Under the pieces are notes generated by a model. It worked only from the letters and a program-made list of their open reading frames with translations, did not search any database and was not told where the DNA came from. From Sphaerolaimus hirsutus (lineage: Eukaryota > Nematoda > Chromadorea > Monhysterida > Sphaerolaimidae), in NCBI GenBank assembly GCA_964036195.1, contig OZ038453.1, positions 4,913,469-4,977,468 of the forward strand: 64,000 nt of DNA, in the 5' to 3' direction. A program made the position numbers and the translations under genes. This document shows positions 11,901 through 19,992 of the stretch, one piece after another; position 1 is the first letter of the stretch, and the number at the start of each line of letters is the position of its first letter.

Positions 11901-12413
11901 TGGCTGAAAATGTCAATCATATTTGAGATAGTGAAATGGCTTTACACGACGTTCGACATAAGACTTCACTGAGTACTCATCACTTTTTGGCCCCACAAAC
12001 CCCTGGTGCCACTCCAAGACCCTGTAAAATGTAAAATGTCATGCAAAGTGTCAAAAGTCAAGGAAAATGCCCTGCAAAATGGCAACCGAGTTGCCACTTT
12101 GCAGGGCATTTTCCATGACTTTTGACACTTTGCATGACATTTGACTTTTTACAGGGTCTGGGAGTGCCCCCAGTTGCCAGTGAAATGGAGTGTCAACTGG
12201 GCCGACCGGCTCCCATGCAGATTTTAGTTGACAGGTGGTTGAATGATGTTCAAATGCACATTCCGATATCAATTCCTTTTCGACATGCAAGCGCACTTAA
12301 AATAGTCCCGCGACCCGTCAACTGACCAGTTGACAAACATTATGTTTTGGCACTTGTCCAAAACTAACACGGCACCAGATGTAAAATGTGAACAAACTCA
12401 CGTTTTGGAGCAT
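2812..12413 (-). CDS. SH3BP5: SH3BP5-like protein (Parcas/REI-1 family), Rab11 guanine nucleotide exchange factor; spliced gene
   Basis: Exons 11750-11903, 11100-11251, 9250-9333, 8099-8304 and 7322-7526 join in phase into a coiled-coil domain. By recall it aligns with vertebrate SH3BP5 from the 'ELEKLN..TD.INR' stretch, through 'SRPYYEAR' (about residues 97-104) and 'KKSRPYF' (about 206-212), to 'NLEHISERIH'. In the first stretch the spacing matches with no gaps. Three less conserved C-terminal exons follow (5165-5522, 3504-3712, 2812-2946), giving roughly 500 residues if a tiny first exon at 12402-12413 is right; human SH3BP5 is about 455. Family members are cytosolic Rab11 GEFs that bind as a coiled coil. 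The C-terminal exons encode a Ser/Pro/acidic tail and lack the vertebrate C-terminal motif I would expect, so their assignment rests on phase and splice consensus. All introns carry MITEs. Confidence 0.85.
3341..3471. mobile_element. Short foldback MITE in an SH3BP5-like intron
   Basis: The ends 'tggtgccagtcccaaac' and 'gtctgggactggcac' are inverted copies of the CCCAGACCCTG family. It lies about 30 bp from the donor of exon 8. Confidence 0.75.
3504..3712 (-). CDS. SH3BP5: SH3BP5-like exon 8 (tail)
   Basis: The acceptor is CATTTCCAG and the donor GTGGGT, phase 0 at the 3' end. It encodes a Ser-rich stretch and 'MADEQLVGMIRSHREMIQ', which should be helical. It shares a short DETQQ word with the last exon, suggesting an old internal duplication. 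Confidence 0.6.
4111..4529. mobile_element. MITE with CCGTATTACC ends, TA-flanked
   Basis: The inverted ends 'ccgtatt' and 'aatacgg' are flanked by TA on both sides (4109-4110, 4530-4531). The interior is rich in G runs ('cgaggggggg' words). TA flanks are what Tc1/mariner-type insertion leaves. Related copies: 13639-13878, 26307-26756, 45254-45653, 47602-47708, 53379-53827. Confidence 0.75.
4788..5110. mobile_element. Degenerate foldback MITE in an SH3BP5-like intron
   Basis: 'ctgtaaagtgcatgtcaagtg' on the left and 'actttacactttgtacatgggactg' on the right are recognisable but worn arms of the CCCAGACCCTG family. Confidence 0.5.
5165..5522 (-). CDS. SH3BP5: SH3BP5-like exon 7 (variable Ser/Pro-rich tail)
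   Basis: The acceptor CTATCAGCAG lies behind a T-rich tract, in phase 0. It encodes a PPPP stretch, RRASSS and RKRSLSES (possible phosphorylation sites) and an acidic/leucine run. The 3' boundary is uncertain: a GTGAAG donor at 5164 gives the phase needed by the next exon, a GTTTGC at 5139 gives another phase, and read-through would end at a stop near 5130. Confidence 0.6.
5778..6605. repeat. Two GGCGCC-palindrome MITEs
   Basis: Stretches at about 5781-5940 and 6390-6605 consist of degenerate tandem 'ggcgccaagcgccaagggcgcc' words. They are bounded by 'ggtgatggaaaagcgcc' on the left and 'gcgccattccatcacta' on the right. These are ends of the TAGTGATG family described at 55034-55151. Open frames crossing them are composition artefacts. 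Confidence 0.7.
7322..7526 (-). CDS. SH3BP5: SH3BP5-like exon 6
   Basis: The acceptor is TTCTCAG and the donor is a perfect GTGAGT in phase 0. It encodes 'AIKKSRPYFDARLEF' and 'YTQSLRNLEHISERIH', both strong family hallmarks. This is the most diagnostic exon of the gene. Confidence 0.92.
8099..8304 (-). CDS. SH3BP5: SH3BP5-like exon 5
   Basis: The acceptor CCCCCAG lies in a C-rich tract and the donor is GTATTT, in phase 2. It encodes 'LEVLNHHIQRVNEAE', equivalent to the family's 'EMLNHATQRVMEAE', then a charged coiled coil ending in 'LERE'. Confidence 0.9.
8499..8967. mobile_element. hAT-like MITE, CAGGGG family, copy C, with perfect 8-bp TSD
   Basis: It begins CAGGGGTAGG and ends ATATCCCTG. 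The flanking 8-bp duplication atgcgact is perfect (8491-8498 and 8968-8975). The interior has 'agctatctatctatc' words and long C runs. It is inverted relative to copies A and B and sits in an intron of the SH3BP5-like gene. Confidence 0.88.
9250..9333 (-). CDS. SH3BP5: SH3BP5-like exon 4
   Basis: This 84-nt exon of 28 codons is in phase 0 on both sides, with acceptor TTGTCCAG and donor GTTTTT. The encoded 'AAAIGFERA' stretch matches the family's 'KATQDFQRA' position without gaps after exon 3. Confidence 0.85.
9514..10023. mobile_element. hAT-like MITE, CAGGGGTCTCC family, copy A, with perfect 8-bp TSD
   Basis: The terminal inverted repeats are CAGGGGTCTCC and GGAGACCCCTG. The target duplication attgtagc is perfect (9506-9513 and 10024-10031). 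The interior has 'ggatagatagctga' words, runs of G and C, and no transposase. Intronic. Confidence 0.93.
10370..11060. mobile_element. Foldback MITE ('ttccgcaaattgagaag' family) split by a hAT-like MITE
   Basis: The left end 'ccagttccgcaaattgagaag' and right end 'cttctcaatttgcggaactgg' are inverted copies. The interior is tandem 'aaatggcaaaagcgaag' words. The right half is interrupted by the element at 10530-11008. Its right edge lies about 40 bp from the GC donor of SH3BP5-like exon 3. Confidence 0.85.
10530..11008. mobile_element. hAT-like MITE, CAGGGGTCTCC family, copy B, with perfect 8-bp TSD
   Basis: It starts CAGGGGTCTCC and ends GGAGACCCCTG, flanked by cacttcgc on both sides (10522-10529 and 11009-11016). 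The interior closely matches copy A. Because it lies within the arms of the foldback element at 10370-11060, it is the younger insertion. Confidence 0.93.
11100..11251 (-). CDS. SH3BP5: SH3BP5-like exon 3, followed by a GC-AG intron
   Basis: The acceptor ATTCAG completes an Asp codon split with exon 2. The exon carries VINR and SRPYYEAR. Family spacing puts the exon end after CAG at 11100, and the intron then begins GCGAGT, a minor-class GC donor. Using the only nearby GT (11106/11105) would change the residue count relative to the family. Confidence 0.85.
11750..11903 (-). CDS. SH3BP5: SH3BP5-like exon 2
   Basis: The acceptor is TTTTCAG at 11904-11910. A stop codon in the same frame just upstream supports an intron boundary here. 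The 154-nt exon ends in phase 1 at a GTTTGT donor. The last 20 or so residues (…RVHEELEKLNIAT) correspond to the start of the family's conserved coiled coil. The preceding 30 residues are Ser/Gln/Asp-rich and not conserved. Confidence 0.8.
12001..12172. mobile_element. Foldback MITE, CCCAGACCCTG family
   Basis: 'tggtgccactccaagaccctg' and 'cagggtctgggagtgccccca' are the inverted ends. The centre reads 'gccctgcaaaatggcaa' and its complement, so it is a near-perfect hairpin. It lies between the candidate first exon and exon 2 of the SH3BP5-like gene. Confidence 0.8.
12402..12413 (-). CDS. SH3BP5: Candidate first coding exon of the SH3BP5-like gene
   Basis: An ATG followed by three codons runs straight into a perfect GTGAGT donor in phase 0, matching the phase-0 acceptor of the next exon at 11903. 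It is very short, so this start is a guess. The alternative is a different first exon further upstream, which I could not find. Confidence 0.35.
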
Positions 12414-12419
12414 AGTGAA

Positions 12420-14364
12420 TCAGCGCGCGAATGAACTCCTGGGCCGTTTTTTTCTTTTTTCTTTTTTATCCGATCACATTGGAGAAACAGTTATAGTAGC
12501 CGAGTATTGAAAATATAAACTGCATCAAAATATCGAACCACAAGTCAAAAAATATATTTGAAACATTAAATAACACATTTTACAAAGTGTGAATAACCGT
12601 GATCTGAGTTGATGTTAACAAAAAGCCGTCAAAGTCTACTAAAAGCGATAAAAAAACCACGGGATTTTCTAGGTGTACGACTGTCTACATAACCTGTGAA
12701 AGTTATATTTGACCGAATCCCAACATTATGACATTATGTGAACTTGGCACCTGTCCAAAACCCCGTATGGGTATCTCGTTTGTATACTGTCGTTGACGAT
12801 TGGGAACGGGCGCTGCAGCCAGTGTGTCGGCGGCCATTAGCTACCATATCCCGTGGCTTGATCACATTATATGGACATTATCACTGACTCGGACTAATCT
12901 TGTGTCTTTCACTCTCGTTCGTACAATATACAAAATATCCAAATCCAAATACGTATCCAAATACAAAATTAGACTTATTGGAAAACTGCCAAGATCACAT
13001 AATGTCGGTGATCCAGGCGATCGGGTCAAGTGGAAGATCGGGGATGTGCCTTATGATATCTTGGCCGTTTGCCAAGGAAGAGTTTTGGATACACCCGTAA
13101 CAGGCGAAACACCATAAACCACCCTAAACGTGCGACTAAATTCATTCCCCATTCATTGGCGACCCGCACACTAGTTAACACATTTGCGTCAACTGATCCT
13201 TGTCAACTCAGATATGTCAACTGTCGCAGAGCGATCTCCAAATGCACATGAGGCACGTTGTGAAATAAATATTTCGGCAAGCGCATTGGAAGATCATTCG
13301 GCGACACGTGAAACCGAAATCTGAGTTCACAGACGACTTCACGGACACAGACGAGTTCACATACATATGTCAACTAGTCTGTCAACCGCCATTAGCAACC
13401 ATTTCCGGTCTAATACTCTCGTTCGTACAATACGCAGCTGTATCCAATACAAACGTGGCCACGGGGGCCAAGATATCATAAATGATACGATCCTGGAAGA
13501 TTATTGGTATGGGAACTTGGCATGGTACCAACAGATTTGGATACACGTAAATAAATTGAAATAAACAGAATTACACCGTCGCCGACGACGGCGTGCTCTA
13601 CGGAAAACGATAAAAAATGATGAACATGCGACCAAATGCCGTATTTCCTCGAAATACCCCCAGGGGGTTTATTTATTCAGAGTGGAAATTTTGAGAGAAA
13701 AACGTGAAAAATGCAACAATAACCACCATTTATAAGTTTTTACAGCCTTATATAAGGATGTAGATGGTATAAACGATGTTCTAACGTAACACAGGGAGTG
13801 TTTTGAACGTCTGTTATGCATTTTCCGGACCACAAATTCATAGTGCCCATTTTGAGGGGGTATTTCGAGGAAATACGGTAAACAGAATTACACCGTCGCC
13901 GACGATGGCGTGCTCTATGAAAAACGATAAAACATGATGAACATGCGACCAAATATATACATTGTCCATTCATTGGCGTCCCGCACACTAGTTGACACGA
14001 GGTCTGTGTCAACTCAGATTTCGGCTTCACGTGTCGCAGATGCTCCAAAATGCACATGCGGCAACGTTGAAAAGTAAACATTACGGCATGTGTATTGGAA
14101 CATCGCTCTGCGACACGCCGAAATCTGGCAGCAAGCCAAGTTCCCATAATTGACCCGATCCGATCCAATCAAGTCATAGGTATATGGCACGATGCATACC
14201 AGTTGGCCCGTTTCCAACTTTCTGGTTGCGGATTGTACGAAAAAGCTGCCCTTTCCCCCTAAAATCGGCAATTTTTGAGCTACTATCCGCTGAACCATTC
14301 TGCCCCTCCAAATAGCTCGTCAACTTCGCTCATCAGTCGCCCAAATCGCTCATTTCACTCACCT
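12420..14364. other. Intergenic repeats with 'gttgacac' words
   Basis: Contains repeated 'ccgcacactagttgacac' and 'tgtcaactcagat' words (about 13150-13380 and 13975-14060), two copies of a 'caccgtcgccgacgacggcgtgctct' segment and one CCGTATTTCC-type MITE (13639-13878). No gene was recognised. Confidence 0.5.
13639..13878. mobile_element. Short CCGTATTTCCTCG-ended MITE
   Basis: 'ccgtatttcctcgaaatacc' and 'ggtatttcgaggaaatacgg' are perfect inverted ends. A TA follows the right end; the left flank reads TG, so the TA duplication is incomplete. Confidence 0.7.
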
Positions 14365-15003
14365 TTACTCACATTCATTCCTGCGGGGGGGCCGCATAGC
14401 CCACCAGTAGCGGATTTGACACTTTCCGCCTTTGAGTATAAATATATGCAAACTATCATGCGTGAACCCACGGCTAATAAATTCAATAATGTGTATCGAT
14501 ATGTCGATGATTGCTTGTACATTGATTTCCCTGAGTTTGAGCAAGTTGCTAAGGATATTTATCCGGCAGAATTGATTTTAGAACGTGCATCTGACCCGGA
14601 CAGCGGCACTTGCCCCTTTCTGGACATGGAATTAATGTTCGGTGGAGATAGATTGTACTTGCGCACATTTGACAAACAGGATTTATTCCCGTTCAAAGTT
14701 ATCAAATATCTGCATGCAGACTCTAATGTATCCAAAAAACTTTGCAAAGCAGTTATAATGGGTGCATTAATTAGGTATGCCCGTTCATGCACTTACATTC
14801 ATGATTTTATGGATCAGGCTATTGCATTGAAGGAAGGAATGTTGCTGAATAAGTATGGTTTAAAGGAGATTTTACAGGCTTTTGGGACTTTTGTCAGCCG
14901 CCACAGCGGCTTACTGGCTAAATTCACCTTGAATACAGATGTTGAATTAAAAGCTTTGATAGACCGTTTTTCTGGTGAATTAACTAGTCCGAATAGCCTG
15001 TAA
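14365..15003 (+). pseudogene. Reverse transcriptase C-terminal fragment, 5'-truncated retroelement (Penelope-like affinity suspected)
   Basis: The frame enters with 'PPVADLTLSAFEYKYM', resembling the RT motif that precedes the catalytic box. The RYVDD catalytic box follows, then 'CPFLDMEL' and 'LRTFDKQDLFPF', with 'ALIRYARSCTYIHDF' further on; the frame ends at a stop at 15001-15003. I recognise this arrangement ('FLDL…YDKRD…IRYAR') from a widespread metazoan RT family annotated only as RT-containing protein. The fingers half, and any endonuclease, are absent on the 5' side. The fragment is open with no internal stop for over 200 codons, so it is either recent or the 3' end of an element whose upstream part was lost. 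A Penelope-type origin is an inference supported weakly by a hammerhead-like motif at 15566-15613. Confidence 0.7.
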
Positions 15004-15293
15004 CTTCTAACTATTTATGTCTAAAATAAATACATAACTTCCTAACTGTTATATCCGGGGTACGACTGTTTACATGGATACTCGGTGTAACGGTACGAGT
15101 GTTTCTTTACCGAAAAATAAAAGAAACAAATTCTCTCAGAAATCACGCGTACGGAAGTTGGTGCCGGCGTTAAGACGTGAAGCTTCGATTTTAAGCGCCG
15201 TTGTGAAGTGTTTGAGGTGAGACTGCACTTTAGAAAACGCCTATTCACATAGTGTTGTGTTCTGGCTAAGGTTTGCAAAAAAATTTTGCAGAC

Positions 15294-15463
15294 ATGTCGA
15301 GAGGCGGTCCGCTGGTGGGGAGGCAGAAATGGCCCCTTCAATCGCGGCCAGCGTGGCAACAACAACAACAACGTGAATCGTGGCGGCGGCAGAGTGCAAA
15401 AACGCCCACACTCCAGCCCGAATGGACAAAACGTGGCAGCCAAGCGTTTCAACAATAAGGTTC
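15294..15463 (+). pseudogene. Gly/Arg/Asn-rich coding remnant
   Basis: An ATG (15294) after a 'ttttgcag' acceptor-like stretch starts 'MSRGGPLVG'. A +1 shift at a G run would be needed to enter an RGG/NNNNN-rich frame ending in 'AKRFNNK' at an AAG/GTTCGT donor. Local GC and CpG are higher than around it. It may be the first exon of a tandem retroelement copy or of a lost host gene. Confidence 0.3.
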
Positions 15464-15565
15464 GTGTGTGGTATTTTGGTTTTTTTAAGTTAACTTGTTA
15501 AGTGTCGGCTGGCGGTGTAAGTGGTAAGTGTTAAAGATAGGCGTGTAAGCGTAACTGAGTTGCTA

Positions 15566-15613
15566 CTGATGATGACCCAGCTCAGACTGCTAGTATAGCA
15601 AAATGGGTCGAAA
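15566..15613 (+). ncRNA. Hammerhead-ribozyme-like core
   Basis: The word CTGATGA (15566-15572) is followed by GACCC (15574-15578), a loop, GGGTC (15605-15609) and GAAA (15610-15613), the order of a hammerhead core with stem II. One extra T sits between the core and stem II, and a convincing stem III with a cleavage site was not found. Penelope-like elements are known to carry hammerhead motifs, and an RT fragment lies 560 bp upstream. Confidence 0.35.
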
Positions 15614-15659
15614 CTAGCATTTTCCTATTTTATATTTACTAACGGTAATAAGCGAACAG

Positions 15660-16640
15660 TGCTAATGAGAAGTAAAATGGCAAAGGCCAAGTGAAATGAG
15701 AAGAAAAATGGCAAAAGCCAAGTGAAATGAGAGCAGTATACAAGAGCACAAGTTATACCTCACTTGTTCCTCCAATGACGTCATTGGAACAACTGAGGTG
15801 TTTTAGGTAACAACACACTCGTACTAAAAAGTCCGGATGATGTCCACCAAGGTAATGTACTCATACATTTCCATTGGTAAGTTCTTGTGCTCTTGTATAC
15901 TGCTAATGAGAAGTAAAATGGCAAAGGCCAAGTGAAATGAGAAGAAAAATGGCAAAAGCCAAGTGAAATGAGAGCAGTATACAAAAGCACAAGAACTTAC
16001 TAACGGTAATAAGTGAACAGTGCTAATGAGAAGTAAAATGGCAATCGCCAAGTGAAATGAGAAGAAAAATGGCAAAAGCCAAGTGAAATGAGAGCAGTAT
16101 ACAAGAGCACAAGTCATACCTCACTTGTTCCTCCAATGACGTCATTGGAACAACTGAGGTGTTTTAGGTAACGACACACTCGTACTAAAAAGTCCGCAAT
16201 ATGTCCACCAAGGAAATGTACTCGTACATTTCCATTGGTAAGTTCTTGTGCTCTTGTATACTGCTAATGAGAAGTAAAATGGCAAAGGCCAAGGGAAATG
16301 AGAAGAAAAATGGCAAAAGCCAAGTGAAATGAGAGCAGTATACAAGAGCACAAGAACTTACTAACGGTAATAAGCAAACAGTGCTAATGAGAAGTAAAAT
16401 GGCAAAGGCCAAGTGAAATGAGAAGAAAAATGGCAAAAGCCAAGTGAAACGAGAGCAGTATACAAGAGCACAAGTCATACCTCACTTGTTCCTCCAATGA
16501 CGTCATTGGAACAACTGAGGTGTTTTAGGTAACGACACACACATACTAAAAAGTCCGGAATATGTCCACCACGGTAATGTACTCATACATCCCCGTTGGT
16601 AAGTTCTTGTGCTCTTGTATACAGCTAATGAGAAGTAAAA
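15660..16640. repeat. 361-bp composite tandem repeat, almost three units
   Basis: 'gctaatgagaagtaaaatgg' recurs at spacings alternating about 240 and 120 bp, giving a 361-bp higher-order period. Each unit contains the palindrome 'aatgacgtcatt' and inverted copies of 'gtgctcttgtatactgct'. Hydrophobic minus-strand frames (such as 15824-16117) come from the repeat words. Confidence 0.85.
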
Positions 16641-16862
16641 TGGCAAAAGCCAAGTGAAATGAGAAGTAAAATGGCAAAAGCCAAGCGAAATGGCAAAAGC
16701 CGAGTGAATTGATAAAAAAATGGCAAAAGCGAATAGTAAAATTACTTTTTATTTTTATTTTTCATTTTTACTTGCCAATTTACTTGCCATTTTACTTCAC
16801 TTTTGCCATTGTACTTTTGCCATTTTACTTCTCACTTCTCAATTTGCGGAACTGGCACCTGT
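16619..16862. mobile_element. Foldback MITE, 'caatttgcggaactgg' family
   Basis: It has tandem 'aaatggcaaaagccaag' words on the left, the complement on the right, and the diagnostic end 'tctcaatttgcggaactggc'. It abuts the 361-bp tandem array, whose units are built from the same words. Confidence 0.7.
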
Positions 16863-17780
16863 GCCACTACCAAATCTGCAGATCTTTGGTTCGTGCCACA
16901 CAAAGCGCTAATTCGCTTTGGACGGGTACCTCAAAAGACAAAGCAGAGGCCTTTTGACGATTAGCATCCTCGAAGCACCTCAAATTGATCGAATGTGGCA
17001 CTTTTCACTCCACAGCCGCATTAAAAATTATCTGCTTGTCAGAGTTCGGTACCGACATGCCGTATTTTCTCGAAATCCCCCTCCCTCGAAATACCCCCCC
17101 CCCCCCGAAATACCCCTCAAAATGGCCACTTTGAATTTATAACCCTTTTCCCCTCGAAATACCCCCCCTAGATTGTGTGTAAATGACAAAAGCTGCGGTT
17201 TGTGGTCCGGGAAATACAGAACACAAGCTAAAAACGAAAGCTGTGTAATATTACAACAGGTTTATACCATCTACATACTTACCTATATAAGTCTTTAAAC
17301 TCTTATATTTATTTACATGATGCTTATTGTTGCATTTTGCCACGTTTGCGTATGTTATAAGCAACAAATTAGTAGTGGCAGTTCACATTTTTTTGTGGCA
17401 AAATAATACCCCCCTCGACATACCGCCACCCACTTTGTTCAACCCCCCCCCCTTCAAAATTCTCACTCTGAAAAAATAAAACGACCAGTGGTATTTTGTG
17501 GAAATACATGTCTCCATGGAAATACATACATGGAAATACATAAATACATCTCCATATAAAAACCAGTGTTTCCTCAAAAAGTACAGTATTTTCATCCTGC
17601 CGCTGAATTGATCCATTGATTTTGTCCTCAACAGTTTAATTAAAAATGATATTCCCAAAGGTGATATTAATCACCGGATTAACAATATTCTGCTTGAAAG
17701 CATGTAGCTCAATGCAAAGTGAGTGATATCTATGTGAAGTTCATTCAGAACATAGTCTTCAGAACCATAGGCGGCGCAAG
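16863..17780. repeat. Copy 1 of a roughly 0.9-kb dispersed repeat (empty-site copy)
   Basis: 'agcatcctcgaagcac', 'cagagttcggtaccgacatgcc', a CCGTATTT-type C-rich stretch and 'ttcccaaaggtgatattaatcac' occur in the same order as at 51590-54980. The second copy carries extra insertions. No coding potential seen. Confidence 0.65.
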
Positions 17781-18439
17781 GTCCCGATTTGCGCTTGTGA
17801 CAGTCACATTAGCCAAAATTTCACCTTGTGACACCTTTTTATCGGAGCCCTTATGTCAAATTGGCAGCCAGCCCAAAAATTCGAAATCACTTTGAATATA
17901 AAAAATAGGCTAAAAATAGGTATATAACCATGTATATAGATGAAAATAGTGATTATATAGGTGAAAATTGGCAAAATGGAGCAAATTTTAAGGATTTTGA
18001 GCAAATTTTGGGCTTTCATTCTCGTTTATACAATAAATGCTCGTGAATGTCACAATGTGACAGTGAAATTTCTGCTTGTGACACCAAAAATTCCACTTGT
18101 GACATTAACAAGCGCACAAGCACATACGCCGCCTATGTTCAGAACAAATGTTCAAGTGCATAATTAACACATTTATAAAGTTTATCACAAAAAACACGTC
18201 ACCAGTAACTTATTATTTGACACCCACATCTTTATTTAGAAAACCATAGCATGAATTACAGAATTTAAAGAAAAATGTGGAATACTTGCAAACAGTTATT
18301 ACTACAAAGGAAGCTGCTACACTTGGCATGATGTGAGTCATATTTATAAATGTGATATTTACTTCCACTTAAAACACAAGTTACACGAATAGGTCACACT
18401 TTTTCAATAAAATATTTGAACCATTGTTCAAAATTGTTT

Positions 18440-19706
18440 TTTGGACTGAAACCCGATCCCTGAACCCGACTCTGCGACCTGAACCCGAACCCGATACCCG
18501 ACCTCAATACCCGAACCCGCACTCAATACCCAAAAATACCCGCAAAAATTTCCCACAGTTCAATCTTTCAAGCAGTTTGGAAGTGTTGTGAATACAACTT
18601 CCAGTTGTTTGGTGCAGTTGTAATTTAGACAATTCTAATTGGTTTGTTTCAATAAGTTCAGATTTTATTTTGTACAGCATGTTTTCATTCACATTTGATA
18701 AAAATGTGATTCAATTGAAGACAAAGCTGCCCTTCTCTTGGCCAACATGTCTGCCAAATATCTGGGTGCACTTATTTCCTGTTTTCTCCACTGTTGTGTG
18801 TTCAGTTGCACTGGTTCAGTAAGGTAGTCAGTCTGACTGGGGGCACAGCCAGGCACAGTGCCAGAGCAACTTAGAAAAAGTTGTTTGCTCAACTGCAGAA
18901 TGTCCACACAGTAGAGTTTGCAACTGTTTTGTAATCAGGCAATGAAAATTGATATTCTGAGTGTGCCAACAGTTACACCTTAAAAATGATCTTGTGAATG
19001 CCACTGGAATACTGCTGCCATCAACTAAGATGTTTCAAGCACTATTGAAACCTTTTGGTGGGCTTAGTCAATTAAGCTCAATGTTTAGTCAATTAATTTT
19101 GGCAAAGCTCAATTGCTACAGTTGGAAATTATTACTAAGAATCATTGAAACATTTCCTTTTGGTTCACAGTGCAATGGCTTTGGCAGTTATTACCCAAGC
19201 AAGTTGAGGTAACACTGTAAGCCAATCTGAATCCACCAAAAATATGTTTCACTATTTTTAGGGGCCTCAGCCACCATGGTGTGATGGTATCCCACAACAA
19301 ATGGGGTTATGTTTTATATCACAATGCAATGGTCATGATTTTTTCTTAAGCAAGATGATTTTTTGCATCTCCATGTGTATTTGCATTTAGTTATACACCT
19401 TGTGATAGATACACTATGCCATGCTGTATTTATGTTGTTCAATACAATACCAGATGATTTTATTGCCTGATACCCAACAATTCTATTACCTGATACCCGA
19501 CAATTCTATTACCTGATACCCAACAATTCTATTACCCGATACCTGATATTTTGACCTGAAAACCAGACCCGATACCCGACCTAAATACCCGAACCCAAGC
19601 CCGATACCCGCAAAATTTTTGGAACCGATACCCGATACCCAACCTGAAATTTTTAGGACCCGATACCCGACACCCAAACCCGAAAATTTTGAAATTCCCA
19701 ACCTAC
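18440..19706. mobile_element. MITE with 'acccgatacccgac' sub-terminal arrays, copy 1
   Basis: Both ends carry arrays of 'cccgatacccgac' words. The interior (for example 'gaatgtccacacagtagag', 'catgctgtatttatgttgtt') is found inverted in the element at 49349-51508. No transposase seen. Confidence 0.7.
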
Positions 19707-19875
19707 AAACAACTGAGTTCCCAAAACCAGAGCTCACATTTAAACTATAACACATTTCAACATTTGAGCTAAGTAGAAGCTTTTATTTATGCAGCTGTGT
19801 TACACATGATTCAAGTCACTCTCACAATTTATCACATATCACACCATGAAACTTTTTTGTGAATTTTTTTTTCAG

Positions 19876-19992
19876 ATTTGGACAGATAAAATCCCAACAC
19901 TTGAGTCAATGTTTGCTAATCAGGCTTCTCTGTGCACTGACATGGTTGGCTTCACCTCTGGCTGGGCAGTGATTCCTGACACAACCACAATG
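19876..19992 (+). CDS. Candidate exon a of the unrecognised plus-strand gene
   Basis: The acceptor is TTTTTTTTTCAG and the donor GTTAGT, with 39 codons in phase 0/0. It encodes IWTDKIPTLES and GFTSGWAVIPD. Confidence 0.5.

Noticed and set aside
12376..12450. Longer reading EFIRALIHYAPK as an internal exon on the minus strand
   Set aside because: The upstream acceptor context is purine-rich and its donor phase does not fit the next exon, so the short ATG-start reading was preferred, at low confidence.
15781..16478. Hydrophobic minus-strand frames resembling membrane proteins
   Set aside because: They repeat with the 361-bp tandem unit and consist of repeat words.
15660..16640. Possible CRISPR-like regular repeats
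   Set aside because: The unit is far too long, repeat words vary, there are no unique spacers, and the setting is eukaryotic.
19486..19755. 89-codon minus-strand frame
   Set aside because: Translation of 'cgggtatcgggt' repeats at the end of a MITE.
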